Shown here: piece after piece, positions 18,078 to 28,251 of the stretch
How positions within the stretch are numbered: the first letter of the stretch is position 1
Layout of the letters: the number at the start of each line of letters is the position of its first letter
Assembly: GCF_000250675.2 (NCBI RefSeq)
Contig: NC_018681.1
Coordinates: 8,990,001-9,054,000, forward strand
From: Nocardia brasiliensis ATCC 700358
GTDB lineage: Bacteria; Actinomycetota; Actinomycetes; Mycobacteriales; Mycobacteriaceae
Direction of reading: 5' to 3'
Length of the DNA: 64,000 nucleotides
Program-made: the position numbers and the translations under genes
Notes under the pieces: model-generated
Databases searched by the model: none
What the model was told of the DNA's origin: nothing
Seen by the model: the letters and a program-made list of their open reading frames with translations, nothing else

Positions 18078-18106
18078 GTAACAGCGGGCGTTAGCCCGAC
18101 GGTTAC
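18078..18106. promoter_or_regulatory. Imperfect palindrome upstream of the flavohemoglobin gene
   Basis: Nested inverted repeats GTAAC (18078-18082) / GTTAC (18102-18106) and CGGGC (18085-18089) / GCCCG (18094-18098) surround a GTTA centre. It sits 127 bases before the flavohemoglobin start in a 226-base gap. It could be an operator or a small hairpin; no regulator is assigned. Confidence 0.4.
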
Positions 18107-18233
18107 CGTTTGGTCTGGGCTTCAGGGACATACCCGCCCCGACCACGGGGAATTCAGGGATACTGGTCCGCGGAGGACAGCCGGTTACGGGTAGGTCCCC
18201 GGGCAGAAACTGAGGGAAAGGAAACACCGCGTC

Positions 18234-19391
18234 GTGGATGCGCGTTCGGCTGCGCTGGTCCGCGCCAACTTCCGTTCGGTGATAGAGGCGCCGAACGGAT
18301 CCGAGCGGTTGGTCAGTGCGTTCTACGGTCATTTGTTCGCCGAGAACCCGCAACTGCGTGAACTCTTCCCGCCTGCGATGGACATGCAGGCGAAGCGGAT
18401 CGTCACGGCCATCCAGTATGTGCTCGACCATCTGGAGGATTGGGGACGGGCGCAGAAATTCCTCGAGCAGCTGGCGCGGGATCACCGCAAGTACGGCGTC
18501 GACGCGGCGCACTACGACGCGGCGGGCCGCGCGCTGCTGTCCGCCTTCCGCGCCTACAACGGCGCCGCCTGGCACCGTGGCCTGGAGGAGGGCTGGCGCG
18601 ACATCACGATCCTGATCTCGGCGTCCATGGCGATCGGCGCGAATTCCGACAAATCGCAGCCGTTCTGGGAGGCGACCGTGGTCGGGCACCGGCGGGTGCT
18701 CGAGGATCTGGCCATCGTGCGATTGCAGTCCGAGAGCCCGATTCCGTATCAGGCCGGTCAGTACGTGCCGCTCACGGTGCCGCAGCGGCCCAAGATGTGG
18801 CGCTATTTCTCGCCCGCGATTCCCGCGAACCCGTACGGCGAGATCGAATTCCACATCCGCAAGATCCGCGGCGGCTGGGTGAGCCCCGCCATCGTCAACG
18901 AGACCAGGGTCGGTGACCGCTGGCAGATCGCCGGTCCGCTCGGCGGCCTGCACGTGGATCGGGAAAGCGGCCGCGATGTGCTGATGATCGGCGCGGGCAC
19001 CGGCATCGCGCCGCTGCGCGCCCAGCTGATCGAGATGGGCCAGCGGGGCATCAATCCGCGGGTGCATTTCTTCATCGGCGGCCGCTACCCCTGCGATCTC
19101 TACGACGTGGAGAACATGTGGCAGCTCTCGCAGAGCAATCCGTGGCTCACCATCGTGCCGGTCTGCGAACAGAAGACCAATCCGTGGTGGTATCCACATC
19201 CGCCGCAGGAAGAGCCGTACGGCATGCATCGGCGGTTGATCGGTAACCTGGGCGCGGTGGTCGCGAGCTTCGGCGCGTGGGCGGACCGGCAGATCCAGAT
19301 CGCCGGATCGGCGAAGATGATCGCGGATACCCGCCGGGCGTTGATCGCGGTCGGTACTCCGGAGCACATCATCAGCTCCGATCCTGTGTGA
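18234..19391 (+). CDS. Type II flavohemoglobin-like protein (Rv0385 type)
   Basis: A 385-residue cytosolic protein with a globin domain (1-138) and an FAD/NAD-binding reductase (about 145-385). Tyr31 (SAFYGHLF) and His84 (ARDHRKYGV) match the distal tyrosine and proximal histidine of flavohemoglobins. The NAD site is MIGAGTGIAPLRAQ (251-264). The FAD motif normally RxYS is R190-Y-F-S193 followed by PA, a change shared by the two neighbouring genes. M. tuberculosis Rv0385, in the same setting near clpB, is a type II flavohemoglobin reported to oxidise D-lactate rather than detoxify nitric oxide. The start is a GTG with AAAGGAAA upstream. The next gene follows with a 14-base gap, so the two are probably one transcript. 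Confidence 0.87.
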   Translation: MDARSAALVRANFRSVIEAPNGSERLVSAFYGHLFAENPQLRELFPPAMDMQAKRIVTAIQYVLDHLEDWGRAQKFLEQLARDHRKYGVDAAHYDAAGRALLSAFRAYNGAAWHRGLEEGWRDITILISASMAIGANSDKSQPFWEATVVGHRRVLEDLAIVRLQSESPIPYQAGQYVPLTVPQRPKMWRYFSPAIPANPYGEIEFHIRKIRGGWVSPAIVNETRVGDRWQIAGPLGGLHVDRESGRDVLMIGAGTGIAPLRAQLIEMGQRGINPRVHFFIGGRYPCDLYDVENMWQLSQSNPWLTIVPVCEQKTNPWWYPHPPQEEPYGMHRRLIGNLGAVVASFGAWADRQIQIAGSAKMIADTRRALIAVGTPEHIISSDPV

Positions 19392-19393
19392 TG

Positions 19394-19400
19394 AAGGAGG
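19394..19400 (+). promoter_or_regulatory. Ribosome binding site that fixes the reductase start
   Basis: AAGGAGG lies 5 bases before the ATG at 19406. Another in-frame ATG overlaps the preceding stop at 19391, but this site falls downstream of it, so 19406 is the likely start. Confidence 0.8.
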
Positions 19401-19405
19401 CCCCA

Positions 19406-20188
19406 ATGGTGGGGGACCCTGGTGCGCGTGGCAACGGCGCACCGCAGCCGCCCGAGTGGACCGCGACGGTGGTCGGGCATCATCGAATCCGCCACGACCT
19501 GGCGGTGATTCGCTTGATCGGCGAGTTCGTCCCGTTCGTCGCGGGGCAGTCGGTCGAGGTGACGGTGCCGCAGCAACCGAGCATGCGGCGCAGGTTGTCT
19601 CCGGCGCTGCCGCCCTCGCTGGACGGCAAGCTGGAGTTCCACGTGCGCACCGTGCCGGGCGGCTGGTGCAGCGGTTCCATCGTGGCCGACACCAAAGCGG
19701 GCGACGAATGGAAGATCCGGGCGCCCCTCGGCGGTTTCACGGTCGACCCCGAGGGCGACGAGGTGGTGATGATCGCGGGCGGCACCGGACTCGCGCCGAT
19801 GCGGGCGCAGATCCTGGACCTGGCCCGCGCGCCGGAACCGCCGCGCACCTATCTGTTCTTCGGCGGGCACTCCCCGCGTGAGCTCTACGCCTCCGACATG
19901 CTGTACCTGCTCGCCGATGAATTGCCTTGGCTCACGGTCATTCCCGTGGTGGAGAGCCCGGACGACCCGAGCTGGGTGGACGAGTGGTACGAGCACAGCC
20001 GCGTCGACATCGGCTTCCCGCCGGACGACATGCTGTTCGGCACGCTCGCCGAAGTGGTCGGCTCGCACGGCGCCTTCGAGAATCACCAGGTGCTGGTCTG
20101 CGGGTCGCCGCGGATGGTCAGCGCGACCGTCGACCGCCTGCTGGAAACCGGAACTCCGCCGGAGCTCATCCAATTCGAGGGTTTGTAA
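19406..20188 (+). CDS. Stand-alone FAD/NAD reductase related to flavohemoglobin reductase domains
   Basis: A 260-residue protein equal to the reductase half of the neighbouring flavohemoglobins, with no globin part. EWTATVVGHHRIRHDLAVIRL opens the FAD domain as in those proteins. The FAD motif is RRLSPALPP, sharing the unusual SPA ending. The NAD site is MIAGGTGLAPMRAQ. The domain then runs to a flavohemoglobin-like CGSPRM and a short tail. It is expected to pass electrons from NAD(P)H to an unknown acceptor, perhaps a globin encoded elsewhere or the upstream gene product. It sits directly behind the first flavohemoglobin and faces the second. Confidence 0.82.
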   Translation: MVGDPGARGNGAPQPPEWTATVVGHHRIRHDLAVIRLIGEFVPFVAGQSVEVTVPQQPSMRRRLSPALPPSLDGKLEFHVRTVPGGWCSGSIVADTKAGDEWKIRAPLGGFTVDPEGDEVVMIAGGTGLAPMRAQILDLARAPEPPRTYLFFGGHSPRELYASDMLYLLADELPWLTVIPVVESPDDPSWVDEWYEHSRVDIGFPPDDMLFGTLAEVVGSHGAFENHQVLVCGSPRMVSATVDRLLETGTPPELIQFEGL

Positions 20189-20226
20189 CCCGGCTCGGGT
20201 TTGTCACCCGCCGAGCGCCCGGGAGA

Positions 20227-20304
20227 CCGGAATCCGGCCGCGGTACTGGGCACGGCCGGATTCCGGATCGGTCCGGGATTACGGGAGGGGTCGAAATCCC
20301 GGAC
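20227..20304. terminator. Double hairpin between convergent genes
   Basis: Two consecutive inverted repeats lie between the reductase and the second flavohemoglobin: a 14-bp stem (20227-20240 / 20253-20266) and a 10-bp stem (20271-20280 / 20295-20304). Neither has a clear T-tract. Their placement between convergent stops suggests a bidirectional terminator. Confidence 0.65.
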
Positions 20305-20310
20305 GGCCGG

Positions 20311-21480
20311 TCAGAACAGCGGGTCGTGGCGGATGTTCTTGGTGAGCGTCCCCGCGGCCATCAGGCGGAACTTGGTGGTCTGCACCATCGAGGGTGAACC
20401 GACGATCTGCACGTCCCGGTCGGCCCAGGCGCCGTAGCCGGAGACCACCTTGCCGATCTGTCCGGTCAACCGGGGCTCCAAACCGGTCCAGTTCGGCGCC
20501 AGCGCGCCGGAATCCTGGTACCACCAAGGGTTTTCCTCGTGTTCGGTCACCGGCGTCACGGTCAGCCAGCGGTTCGCGACGGCGAGGCTGTTGAGCGTGT
20601 CGAGATCGTAGAGGTCGCACGGATGGTGGCCGCCGACGAACAGGTGCACCTTCGGGTTGGTCCGGCGCTGCGCCATCGCCATCAACTGGGCGCGCAGCGG
20701 CGCGATACCGGTGCCGCAGCCGACCATCAGCATCTTGCGTTTCGCGTTGCGCGGGATGCCGAGCCCGCCGAGCGGCGCGCCGAGCAGCCACTTGTCGCCG
20801 ATCGCGGTGTGGCCGACGATGGCCGAGCTGACCCAGCCGCCGAGCACGCTGCGAATGTGGAATTCGATCTCGCCGTTGGCATTTGCCGGCACGGCGGGCG
20901 ACATATAGCGCCACATCCGGGGCCGCGACGGCACCTGCACGCTCATGTACTGGCCCGCGGCGTATTGCATCGGCTGGTCGAGCTGGAGCCGCACGATGGA
21001 CAGATTACGCAGTACCGCACGGCTTTCCACGACGGTACCGGTCCAGACCGGCGGCGTGGTCTCCTTCTCCGCGGCGCCGATCATGGTGTCGCCGATGATC
21101 GTCAGGCCTTCGTCCCAGGCCCGGTCCACCTCGTCGGTCCACATCTCGGTGCCCGCGTAGAGCCGCATCGCGGTCTTCAGCGAGTTGGCGACCGCGGCGT
21201 AATGCTCGCGCTGCACACCGTATTTGCGATGGTCGCGCCCGAGCTGGGCGAGGAAGGGCAACAGCTTGTTCGGCTCCTCGAGCCGGTCCAGCGCGTAGCC
21301 GATGGCCTTGACAAGGCGATCACGCTGTGCGTCCATGGCTGCCGGGAAGAAATCGCGGGCTTGGGGGTAGTCGGTGAAGAGGATCGAATAGAACGATCTC
21401 GCTAATTTCTCCTGCCCCCCTTCCTCCGCAGCAACCGCCTTGAACGTCGTTCTGATCAAAGCGACAGTCCGCGAATCCAT
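20311..21480 (-). CDS. Second type II flavohemoglobin-like protein
   Basis: A 389-residue paralogue of the gene at 18.2 kb, with a globin domain (1-140) and a reductase domain. The proximal histidine is in GRDHRKYGV and the distal tyrosine in ARSFYSILF. The FAD motif is WRYMSPAVPAN and the NAD motif MVGCGTGIAPLRAQ. Both families of changes match its neighbour, so the two arose by duplication and inversion. I chose the ATG at 21480 (MDSRTVALIRTTF) because it aligns with the other copy, although no good ribosome site precedes it; upstream GTG codons are possible. Its promoter lies in an unusually AT-rich gap shared with no other start. Confidence 0.84.
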   Translation of the reverse strand: MDSRTVALIRTTFKAVAAEEGGQEKLARSFYSILFTDYPQARDFFPAAMDAQRDRLVKAIGYALDRLEEPNKLLPFLAQLGRDHRKYGVQREHYAAVANSLKTAMRLYAGTEMWTDEVDRAWDEGLTIIGDTMIGAAEKETTPPVWTGTVVESRAVLRNLSIVRLQLDQPMQYAAGQYMSVQVPSRPRMWRYMSPAVPANANGEIEFHIRSVLGGWVSSAIVGHTAIGDKWLLGAPLGGLGIPRNAKRKMLMVGCGTGIAPLRAQLMAMAQRRTNPKVHLFVGGHHPCDLYDLDTLNSLAVANRWLTVTPVTEHEENPWWYQDSGALAPNWTGLEPRLTGQIGKVVSGYGAWADRDVQIVGSPSMVQTTKFRLMAAGTLTKNIRHDPLF

Positions 21481-22032
21481 TTGTGTCACAACCCCATTTC
21501 GCACTCGAACACAAAGCTGTGCCGGCGAGTGAGGTGCTGCGGGACACTCGTCAGCAGCCGTTGCCAAGGAGTGTATGCGAGGTTTGCCAGCTACGGAATC
21601 CTCCGTTTAAACATCAAGCGTGTAATTCCCCTGAAACGAGGATCCGCAGCGTGAAACGCCGAGCAAACAGACTGAAAGACCGTAAAAACAGGTGAAATCG
21701 GTCACAGACACACTGAATTTGCAAGGCCCACTTTGAAAAACTCGGGCCTGGAGCGATCACGCGGCAACTTCTGGACAGTCCGTTGGTCACCCGAGCAGAC
21801 ACCGGGCACGGCGGGACCGCGGGGGTCGGCGGCGAAATTCGGCGCGGAGCAGGACCGCGCGGATCGAATACGCGAAGCGCTGCCGCACACCGGCTCTCGG
21901 CTTACCTTTGGCAAACCTTGCGAACGATGCTCCCGCAACGCCGTCGGGCCCCCTGACCTCGGAACACGAATTGTGTGCCGGGACAAGGGGCCCGATGGTT
22001 AGCCAGCCGTATTCAGCGTTGTTGCGCGAGAT
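21481..22032 (-). promoter_or_regulatory. 552-base AT-rich intergenic region
   Basis: No gene is supported here. Bases 21500-21760 are clearly richer in A and T than the surroundings, with runs such as GTAAAAACAGG and TTTGAAAAAC, consistent with a promoter open to Lsr2-type silencing. TTGTGTCACAA (21481-21491), an 11-base palindrome, touches the flavohemoglobin start. The right part follows the hspR stop. Confidence 0.5.
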
Positions 22033-22440
22033 CTAGCTTCCGCGACGATTACGGGGCTGCCACACCACCAGCGCGGTACTGCGTTGCGGCGGCGAGAGAT
22101 CGGGCCGGTAGCCCGCCCGCAGCCGATCCAGCTCGGCCGCCAGCTCGGCGACGCGCTGTTGCAGTTCCTCGACCTGATTGGTGAGCTCGATGATGCGCTT
22201 GATGCCCGCCAGGTTGACGCCCTCGTCCTGGGACAACCGCTGCACCTCGCGCAGCAGTTCGACGTCCCTGGTCGAGTAGCGTCGCCCGCCACCCGAAGTA
22301 CGTTGTGGCGTAACCAGTCCCAGTCGGTCATAGGTGCGCAGCGTCTGCGCGTGCATGCCCGCCAGTTGAGCCGCCACCGAGATCATGAAGAACTCGGCTC
22401 GTGACGCCCCACCGGACGCCCGCTTCGGATCATTGGACAT
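22033..22440 (-). CDS. hspR: Heat shock repressor HspR
   Basis: A 135-residue MerR-type repressor that binds HAIR operators with DnaK as co-repressor. The winged helix has FMISVAAQLAGMHAQTLRTYDRLGLVTPQRTSGG in its usual place (about residues 18-52), followed by the RRYS wing and a leucine-rich coiled coil (about 85-110). The ATG at 22440 overlaps the dnaJ stop by one base (TGATG), so translation is coupled. It is the last gene of dnaK-grpE-dnaJ-hspR, giving an autoregulatory loop through the HAIR site before dnaK, and probably also controls clpB at 15.1 kb. Confidence 0.95.
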   Translation of the reverse strand: MSNDPKRASGGASRAEFFMISVAAQLAGMHAQTLRTYDRLGLVTPQRTSGGGRRYSTRDVELLREVQRLSQDEGVNLAGIKRIIELTNQVEELQQRVAELAAELDRLRAGYRPDLSPPQRSTALVVWQPRNRRGS

Positions 22441-23600
22441 CAAGCACCTGCCCATCCTGCCCGTGGATCGAATCCGCTGGCCTTTTCCGCGTCCGCGTAG
22501 CGCCGCAGCGCCTCGGCCGCGTTGTCATCCAACTTCTGCGGCACCGCGACCTTGACGGTGACCAGCAGGTCACCGGCGCCGCCGCCGCGCTTGGGCACGC
22601 CCCGGCCGCGCACCCGTAGGATGCGGCCGTCCGCGGTGCCGGGCGGCACCTTGACACCGACGCGCCCCTCCAGTGTCGGCACGGAAACCGTTGTGCCGAG
22701 CACCAATTCGTTGTAACTGACCGGCAACACCAGGGTCAGGTCGTCGCCGTTGCGGCCGAAGACCTTGTCCTGGCTGACGTGCACGCTGACGAACAGATCG
22801 CCCGACGGCGCGCCGCGCAACCCGGCCTCGCCCTGACCGGCGAGCCGAATCCGCTGGCCGTCACTGACACCCGGCGGGATCCGCACCGTGATGGTCCGAG
22901 TCCGGTTCTGGATGCCGCTGCCATGGCAGTCGACGCACGGGTCGTCGATGATCGAGCCGGTGCCCCGGCAGTCATCGCACGGCTCGCTGAAACCGAAGGC
23001 GCCCTGGTTGCGGCTGATGATGCCGGTTCCGTTGCAGTGCGGGCAGACCCGAGGGCTGGTGCCCGGCTTGGCACCGCTGCCGTGACAGGTGGTGCACGGC
23101 GACGGACTGGTCATCCGCAGCGGAACGGTGACGCCCTGCGCGGCCTCCCGGAAACCGAGGGTCGTCTCGGTCTCCACGTCGGCCCCGCGGCGCGGGCGGC
23201 TCGCGGTCCGCGTGCCGCCCCGGTTGAACAGGCCGCCCAGCAGGTCACCGAGGCCACCGTCGCCCGCGTTCGCGTTGCCGAAGATGTCACCGATGTTGAA
23301 GTCCTGCGAGAAGCCGCCACCCGCACCGGGGGTGAACCCGCCGCCGCGCGGATATCCGCCACCCGCGAACAACTTCCGGGTGTCGTCGTACTCTTTGCGC
23401 TTCGCCGGATCCGACAGCACCGCATGCGCTTCGCTGACGGTCTTGAACCGTTCCTCGGCCTTGCTGTCGCCGGGGTTGGCATCCGGATGCAAGTCGCGAG
23501 CGAGCTTGCGGTACGCCTTCTTGATCTCGTCCTGTGAGGCGCTGGAGGAGACACCCAGCTCCTTGTAGAAGTCCTTTTCGATCCACTCCCGTTGACTCAC
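22440..23600 (-). CDS. dnaJ: Chaperone DnaJ (type I J-protein)
   Basis: A 386-residue Hsp40 that delivers substrates to DnaK and triggers its ATPase. The J-domain (about 10-75) carries His38-Pro-Asp40. A Gly/Phe-rich linker follows (GGGYPRGGGFTPGAGGG). The zinc-finger domain has four CxxCxGxG motifs beginning CTTCHGSG, CPHCNGTG, CDDCRGTG and CVDCHGSG, then the two beta-barrel client domains. The start is a GTG with GGAGGAG upstream, 48 bases after the grpE stop. The length is normal. Confidence 0.96.
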   Translation of the reverse strand: MSQREWIEKDFYKELGVSSSASQDEIKKAYRKLARDLHPDANPGDSKAEERFKTVSEAHAVLSDPAKRKEYDDTRKLFAGGGYPRGGGFTPGAGGGFSQDFNIGDIFGNANAGDGGLGDLLGGLFNRGGTRTASRPRRGADVETETTLGFREAAQGVTVPLRMTSPSPCTTCHGSGAKPGTSPRVCPHCNGTGIISRNQGAFGFSEPCDDCRGTGSIIDDPCVDCHGSGIQNRTRTITVRIPPGVSDGQRIRLAGQGEAGLRGAPSGDLFVSVHVSQDKVFGRNGDDLTLVLPVSYNELVLGTTVSVPTLEGRVGVKVPPGTADGRILRVRGRGVPKRGGGAGDLLVTVKVAVPQKLDDNAAEALRRYADAEKASGFDPRAGWAGA

Positions 23601-23648
23601 CGGATATCTCCTCCTCTCACAGTCCTGGGGTTGCGGCGCGCCGCGCCG

Positions 23649-24298
23649 TTATTGTTTGTTCGCACCGGCATCAGCATCCGATGCCTCTGTCTGCGCAGAC
23701 CCGGTCTGCTCGGCCACCGCATCGGTTACCCCGACGAGCGCGTGCCGAAGCACCCGGTCGCCGAACCGATAGCCCTTGCGCATGACCAGCCCGATCACCG
23801 GTTCGTGCCCGGAACCCTCGTGCTGCACGGCCTCGTGCAGGGTCGGGTCGAACGGCTCACCCGCCGAACCGAATTCCTCGAGGCCCTGCTTCTGCAGGGC
23901 GGCGGCCAGCTTGTCGGCCACCGACTTGAGCGGTCCGGCATCGAGGTCGCCGTGTGCCCGGGCTCGATCGAGATCGTCGAGCACGCCGAGCAATTCGGTG
24001 ACCACGGCGGCCTTGGCGGCATCGATCGCGGTCTTGCGATCGCGTTCGACGCGGCGCCGGTAGTTGGCGTACTCCGCGGTCAGCCGCTGCAGATCGGCCG
24101 TGCGTTCGGCGAGTTCACCGCCGGCGGCCTCGGCCGGAGCCTCCGCCGCCGTCCCGTTCCCGTCCTCGGGCCCGGGGCCCGCGGCGGGCTCCGCCGCGGG
24201 CTCACGAATCTCACCGGTCTCCGGATCGATCTTGCGGTTGTCCACGAAGGTGACCGGCTCTTGCTCGGTGTCGCGCTGCTCCGAATGCTTGCCGTTGG

Positions 24299-24302
<4 letters not shown>
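23649..24302 (-). CDS. grpE: Nucleotide exchange factor GrpE
   Basis: A 217-residue dimeric exchange factor that releases ADP from DnaK. A long acidic and Ala/Pro-rich head (1-60) precedes the coiled-coil domain. RLTAEYANYRRRVERDRK and LLGVLDDLDRARAHGD are typical, followed by the beta-domain EPFDPTLHEAVQHEGS...GYRFGDRVLRHALVGV. The GTG start overlaps the dnaK stop by four bases (GTGA). Confidence 0.95.
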
Positions 24303-26146
<1,844 letters not shown>

Positions 26147-26582
26147 TGTGGTTCCTCCTATTGACGTACCTACAGGTGTCGGTGCCTGGGCGGGCTGTCG
26201 CCCTGCGGCCGGCTGTCCGCATCAGGACCGTTCGTGCCGCGAGACCTCGCCCCAAGCACCTGACGGAGCACGATCCCAGCAACGCTGAGCGTGGTCGGCT
26301 CAATCCTGCACCCGATCTTCGCTCGGGTCAACTCAAACTTGAGCCCGTTGCACTCAACGTTGTCGAATAGCTCAACGGACGACCGGCGCGGATCATTCCC
26401 GAACCCCGGCAAGAATTTCGTCCGTCCGCCATTCTCGTCCCCGGCACCCCCGCCTACCAGCACTTACCGATAACGACACCACCCTGAGCAGGGGTTACCG
26501 GTAGCTACGGCGACTGCCCCGGGCGCGCATCCGTGGTGCAATAGCCGCGCGACGGGCCCGAGCCCGGCGGGAAGGAGTCGGG
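26147..26582. promoter_or_regulatory. Divergent dnaK / flavoenzyme promoter region
   Basis: This 436-base gap holds the HAIR operator (26338-26358). Further CTCAAC/CTCAA half-sites at 26331-26336 and 26370-26375 hint at extra HspR contacts. The GAAGGAG site at 26571-26577 serves the rightward gene. No small gene is supported. Confidence 0.65.
26338..26358 (+). promoter_or_regulatory. HAIR operator (HspR binding site) of the dnaK operon
   Basis: The plus strand reads CTTGAGC, seven bases, ACTCAAC, matching both half-sites of the HAIR consensus except for one base each. It is identical in both arms to the clpB site at 15083-15103. It lies 192 bases upstream of the dnaK ATG. Confidence 0.88.
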
Positions 26583-28184
26583 GTGTCGGCGAAGACGCGA
26601 TCGTGGTGGGGCTGGGGCAACGTCGAGGACGCGGTCGAGGGGGCCGAGCGAGCGGCGCTGACCCGGCGGGTCGCGGCCATCCTGCCCGACGCCGACCTCA
26701 CCGCGCACGAACCGCCCTCGATCGAATCGCTCGCGCTGCCCGCGCCGCGGGTCACCGTGCCCGATGCGCTCGCGGACCTCGCGTCGGCGGATCCGGCCGA
26801 TCGCGCGGCACACGCACACGGCCAAGCCTTCCGCGATGTGGTGCGAAACCTGATGGGCGACATCGGCACACCGCCCGACCTCGTCGTCCGTCCGCGCACC
26901 GAGGCCGATATCGTCGACGTGCTCGACTGGGCGAGCCGGTCCGGCGTCGCCGTGATCCCGTTCGGCGGCGGCACCTCGGTGGTCGGTGGCGTGGAGCCGC
27001 GACTGGACGGCGATTTCGCCGGTGCGGTCAGCCTCGATCTCGGCGCGCTCGATCGGGTGCTGGAGATCGATCACACCAGCCGAGCCGCCCGCATTCAGGC
27101 CGGAGTGCTCGGCCCCGCCCTGGAAGACCAACTGCGCGAAGCGAATCTGACGCTGCGGCACTTCCCGCAGTCGTTCGAGTTCTCCACGCTCGGCGGCTGG
27201 CTCGCCACCCGGGCCGGCGGGCACTTCGCCACGCTCTACACCCACATCGATGATCTCGTCGAAGCCATGCGGGTGGTGACGCCCGCGGGCGTCAGCGAAT
27301 CGCGCAGGTTGCCCGGGTCCGGGGCCGGGCCCTCCCCCGACCGGCTGTTCCTCGGCTCCGAGGGCATCCTCGGCGTGATCACCGAGGCCTGGCTGCGATT
27401 GCAGGACCGGCCGCGTTGGCGCGCAACGGCTTCCGTGCACTTCGACGACTACACCAAGGCGGTCGCGGCGACCCGCGCGATCGCGCAGTCCGCGCTGTAC
27501 CCGACGAACTGCCGTCTGCTCGACCCCGCCGAGGCGTTCTTGAACGCGGGCGCGGCGACGGCGGGCGGGGTGCTGGTACTCGGCTTCGAATCCGCGGACC
27601 ACCCGACCCGACCCTGGATGGAGCGGGCCGTCGATATCGTCCGCGCGCACGGCGGCACGCTGCCGGAGCCGGTGCGCTACACCGATTCCGACGCGCACAC
27701 CGACGGAGCCGGGGCCGCGGACACCTGGCGTTCGTCGTTCCTGCGCATGCCGTACCAGCGGGACGCGCTCGCCGCCCAGTCGATGATTACCGAGACCTTC
27801 GAAACCGCCTGCACCTGGGACGCATTCGAGGAACTGAAGGCCGCGGTGACGACGGCGGCGAACGAAGCGATCCGCGCCGTCGGCGCCACGGGCGTGCTCA
27901 CCTGCCGGTTCACCCATGTCTATCCGGATGGCCCCGCCCCCTACTTCGGCGTCTACGCCGCAGGCCGCTGGGGTAGCACGCTCGCCCAGTGGGACGACAT
28001 CAAAGCCGCTGTCTCCGAGGCGCTCTCGGCGGCGGGCGGCACCATCACGCACCACCACGCGGTGGGCCGCGATCATCGCCCCTGGTACGACCGGCAGCGA
28101 CCGGAACCGTTCGCCCTCGCCCTGCGCGCGACCAAATCGGCCCTCGACCCGGCGGGCATCCTCAATCCCGGCGTACTGATCTGA
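26583..28184 (+). CDS. FAD-linked oxidase, alkyldihydroxyacetonephosphate synthase-like
   Basis: A 533-residue flavoenzyme of the VAO/AGPS group. The PCMH-type FAD domain contains RTEADIVDVLDWA, VIPFGGGTSVVGGVE (about residues 120-140) and FSTLGGWLATRAGGHFATLY. The GSEGILGVITEAWLRL segment closes it. The C-terminal cap has HHHAVGRDH and ends LDPAGILNPGVLI. AGPS makes ether-lipid precursors in eukaryotes; actinobacterial relatives (for example M. tuberculosis AgpS) are poorly defined, so ether-lipid synthesis is only a suggestion. The start is a GTG with GAAGGAG upstream. It stands alone, divergent from dnaK. Confidence 0.83.
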   Translation: MSAKTRSWWGWGNVEDAVEGAERAALTRRVAAILPDADLTAHEPPSIESLALPAPRVTVPDALADLASADPADRAAHAHGQAFRDVVRNLMGDIGTPPDLVVRPRTEADIVDVLDWASRSGVAVIPFGGGTSVVGGVEPRLDGDFAGAVSLDLGALDRVLEIDHTSRAARIQAGVLGPALEDQLREANLTLRHFPQSFEFSTLGGWLATRAGGHFATLYTHIDDLVEAMRVVTPAGVSESRRLPGSGAGPSPDRLFLGSEGILGVITEAWLRLQDRPRWRATASVHFDDYTKAVAATRAIAQSALYPTNCRLLDPAEAFLNAGAATAGGVLVLGFESADHPTRPWMERAVDIVRAHGGTLPEPVRYTDSDAHTDGAGAADTWRSSFLRMPYQRDALAAQSMITETFETACTWDAFEELKAAVTTAANEAIRAVGATGVLTCRFTHVYPDGPAPYFGVYAAGRWGSTLAQWDDIKAAVSEALSAAGGTITHHHAVGRDHRPWYDRQRPEPFALALRATKSALDPAGILNPGVLI

Positions 28185-28206
28185 GCCGCCGTCGCGCGCA
28201 CGCGCG

Positions 28207-28243
28207 CAGGCCGGAGCGGGTTACCCACTCCGGCCTGTTCTTT
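28207..28243 (+). terminator. Intrinsic terminator after the flavoenzyme gene
   Basis: A stem (28207-28220 / 28224-28237) with one mismatch and a TTA loop is followed by TTCTTT on the plus strand. It lies between two convergent stop codons. Confidence 0.75.
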
Positions 28244-28251
28244 CGGACGCG

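Noticed and set aside
21733..22002. An 89-codon open frame in the gap beside hspR
   Set aside because: No ribosome site, no recognisable domain and mixed codon use; it looks like chance.
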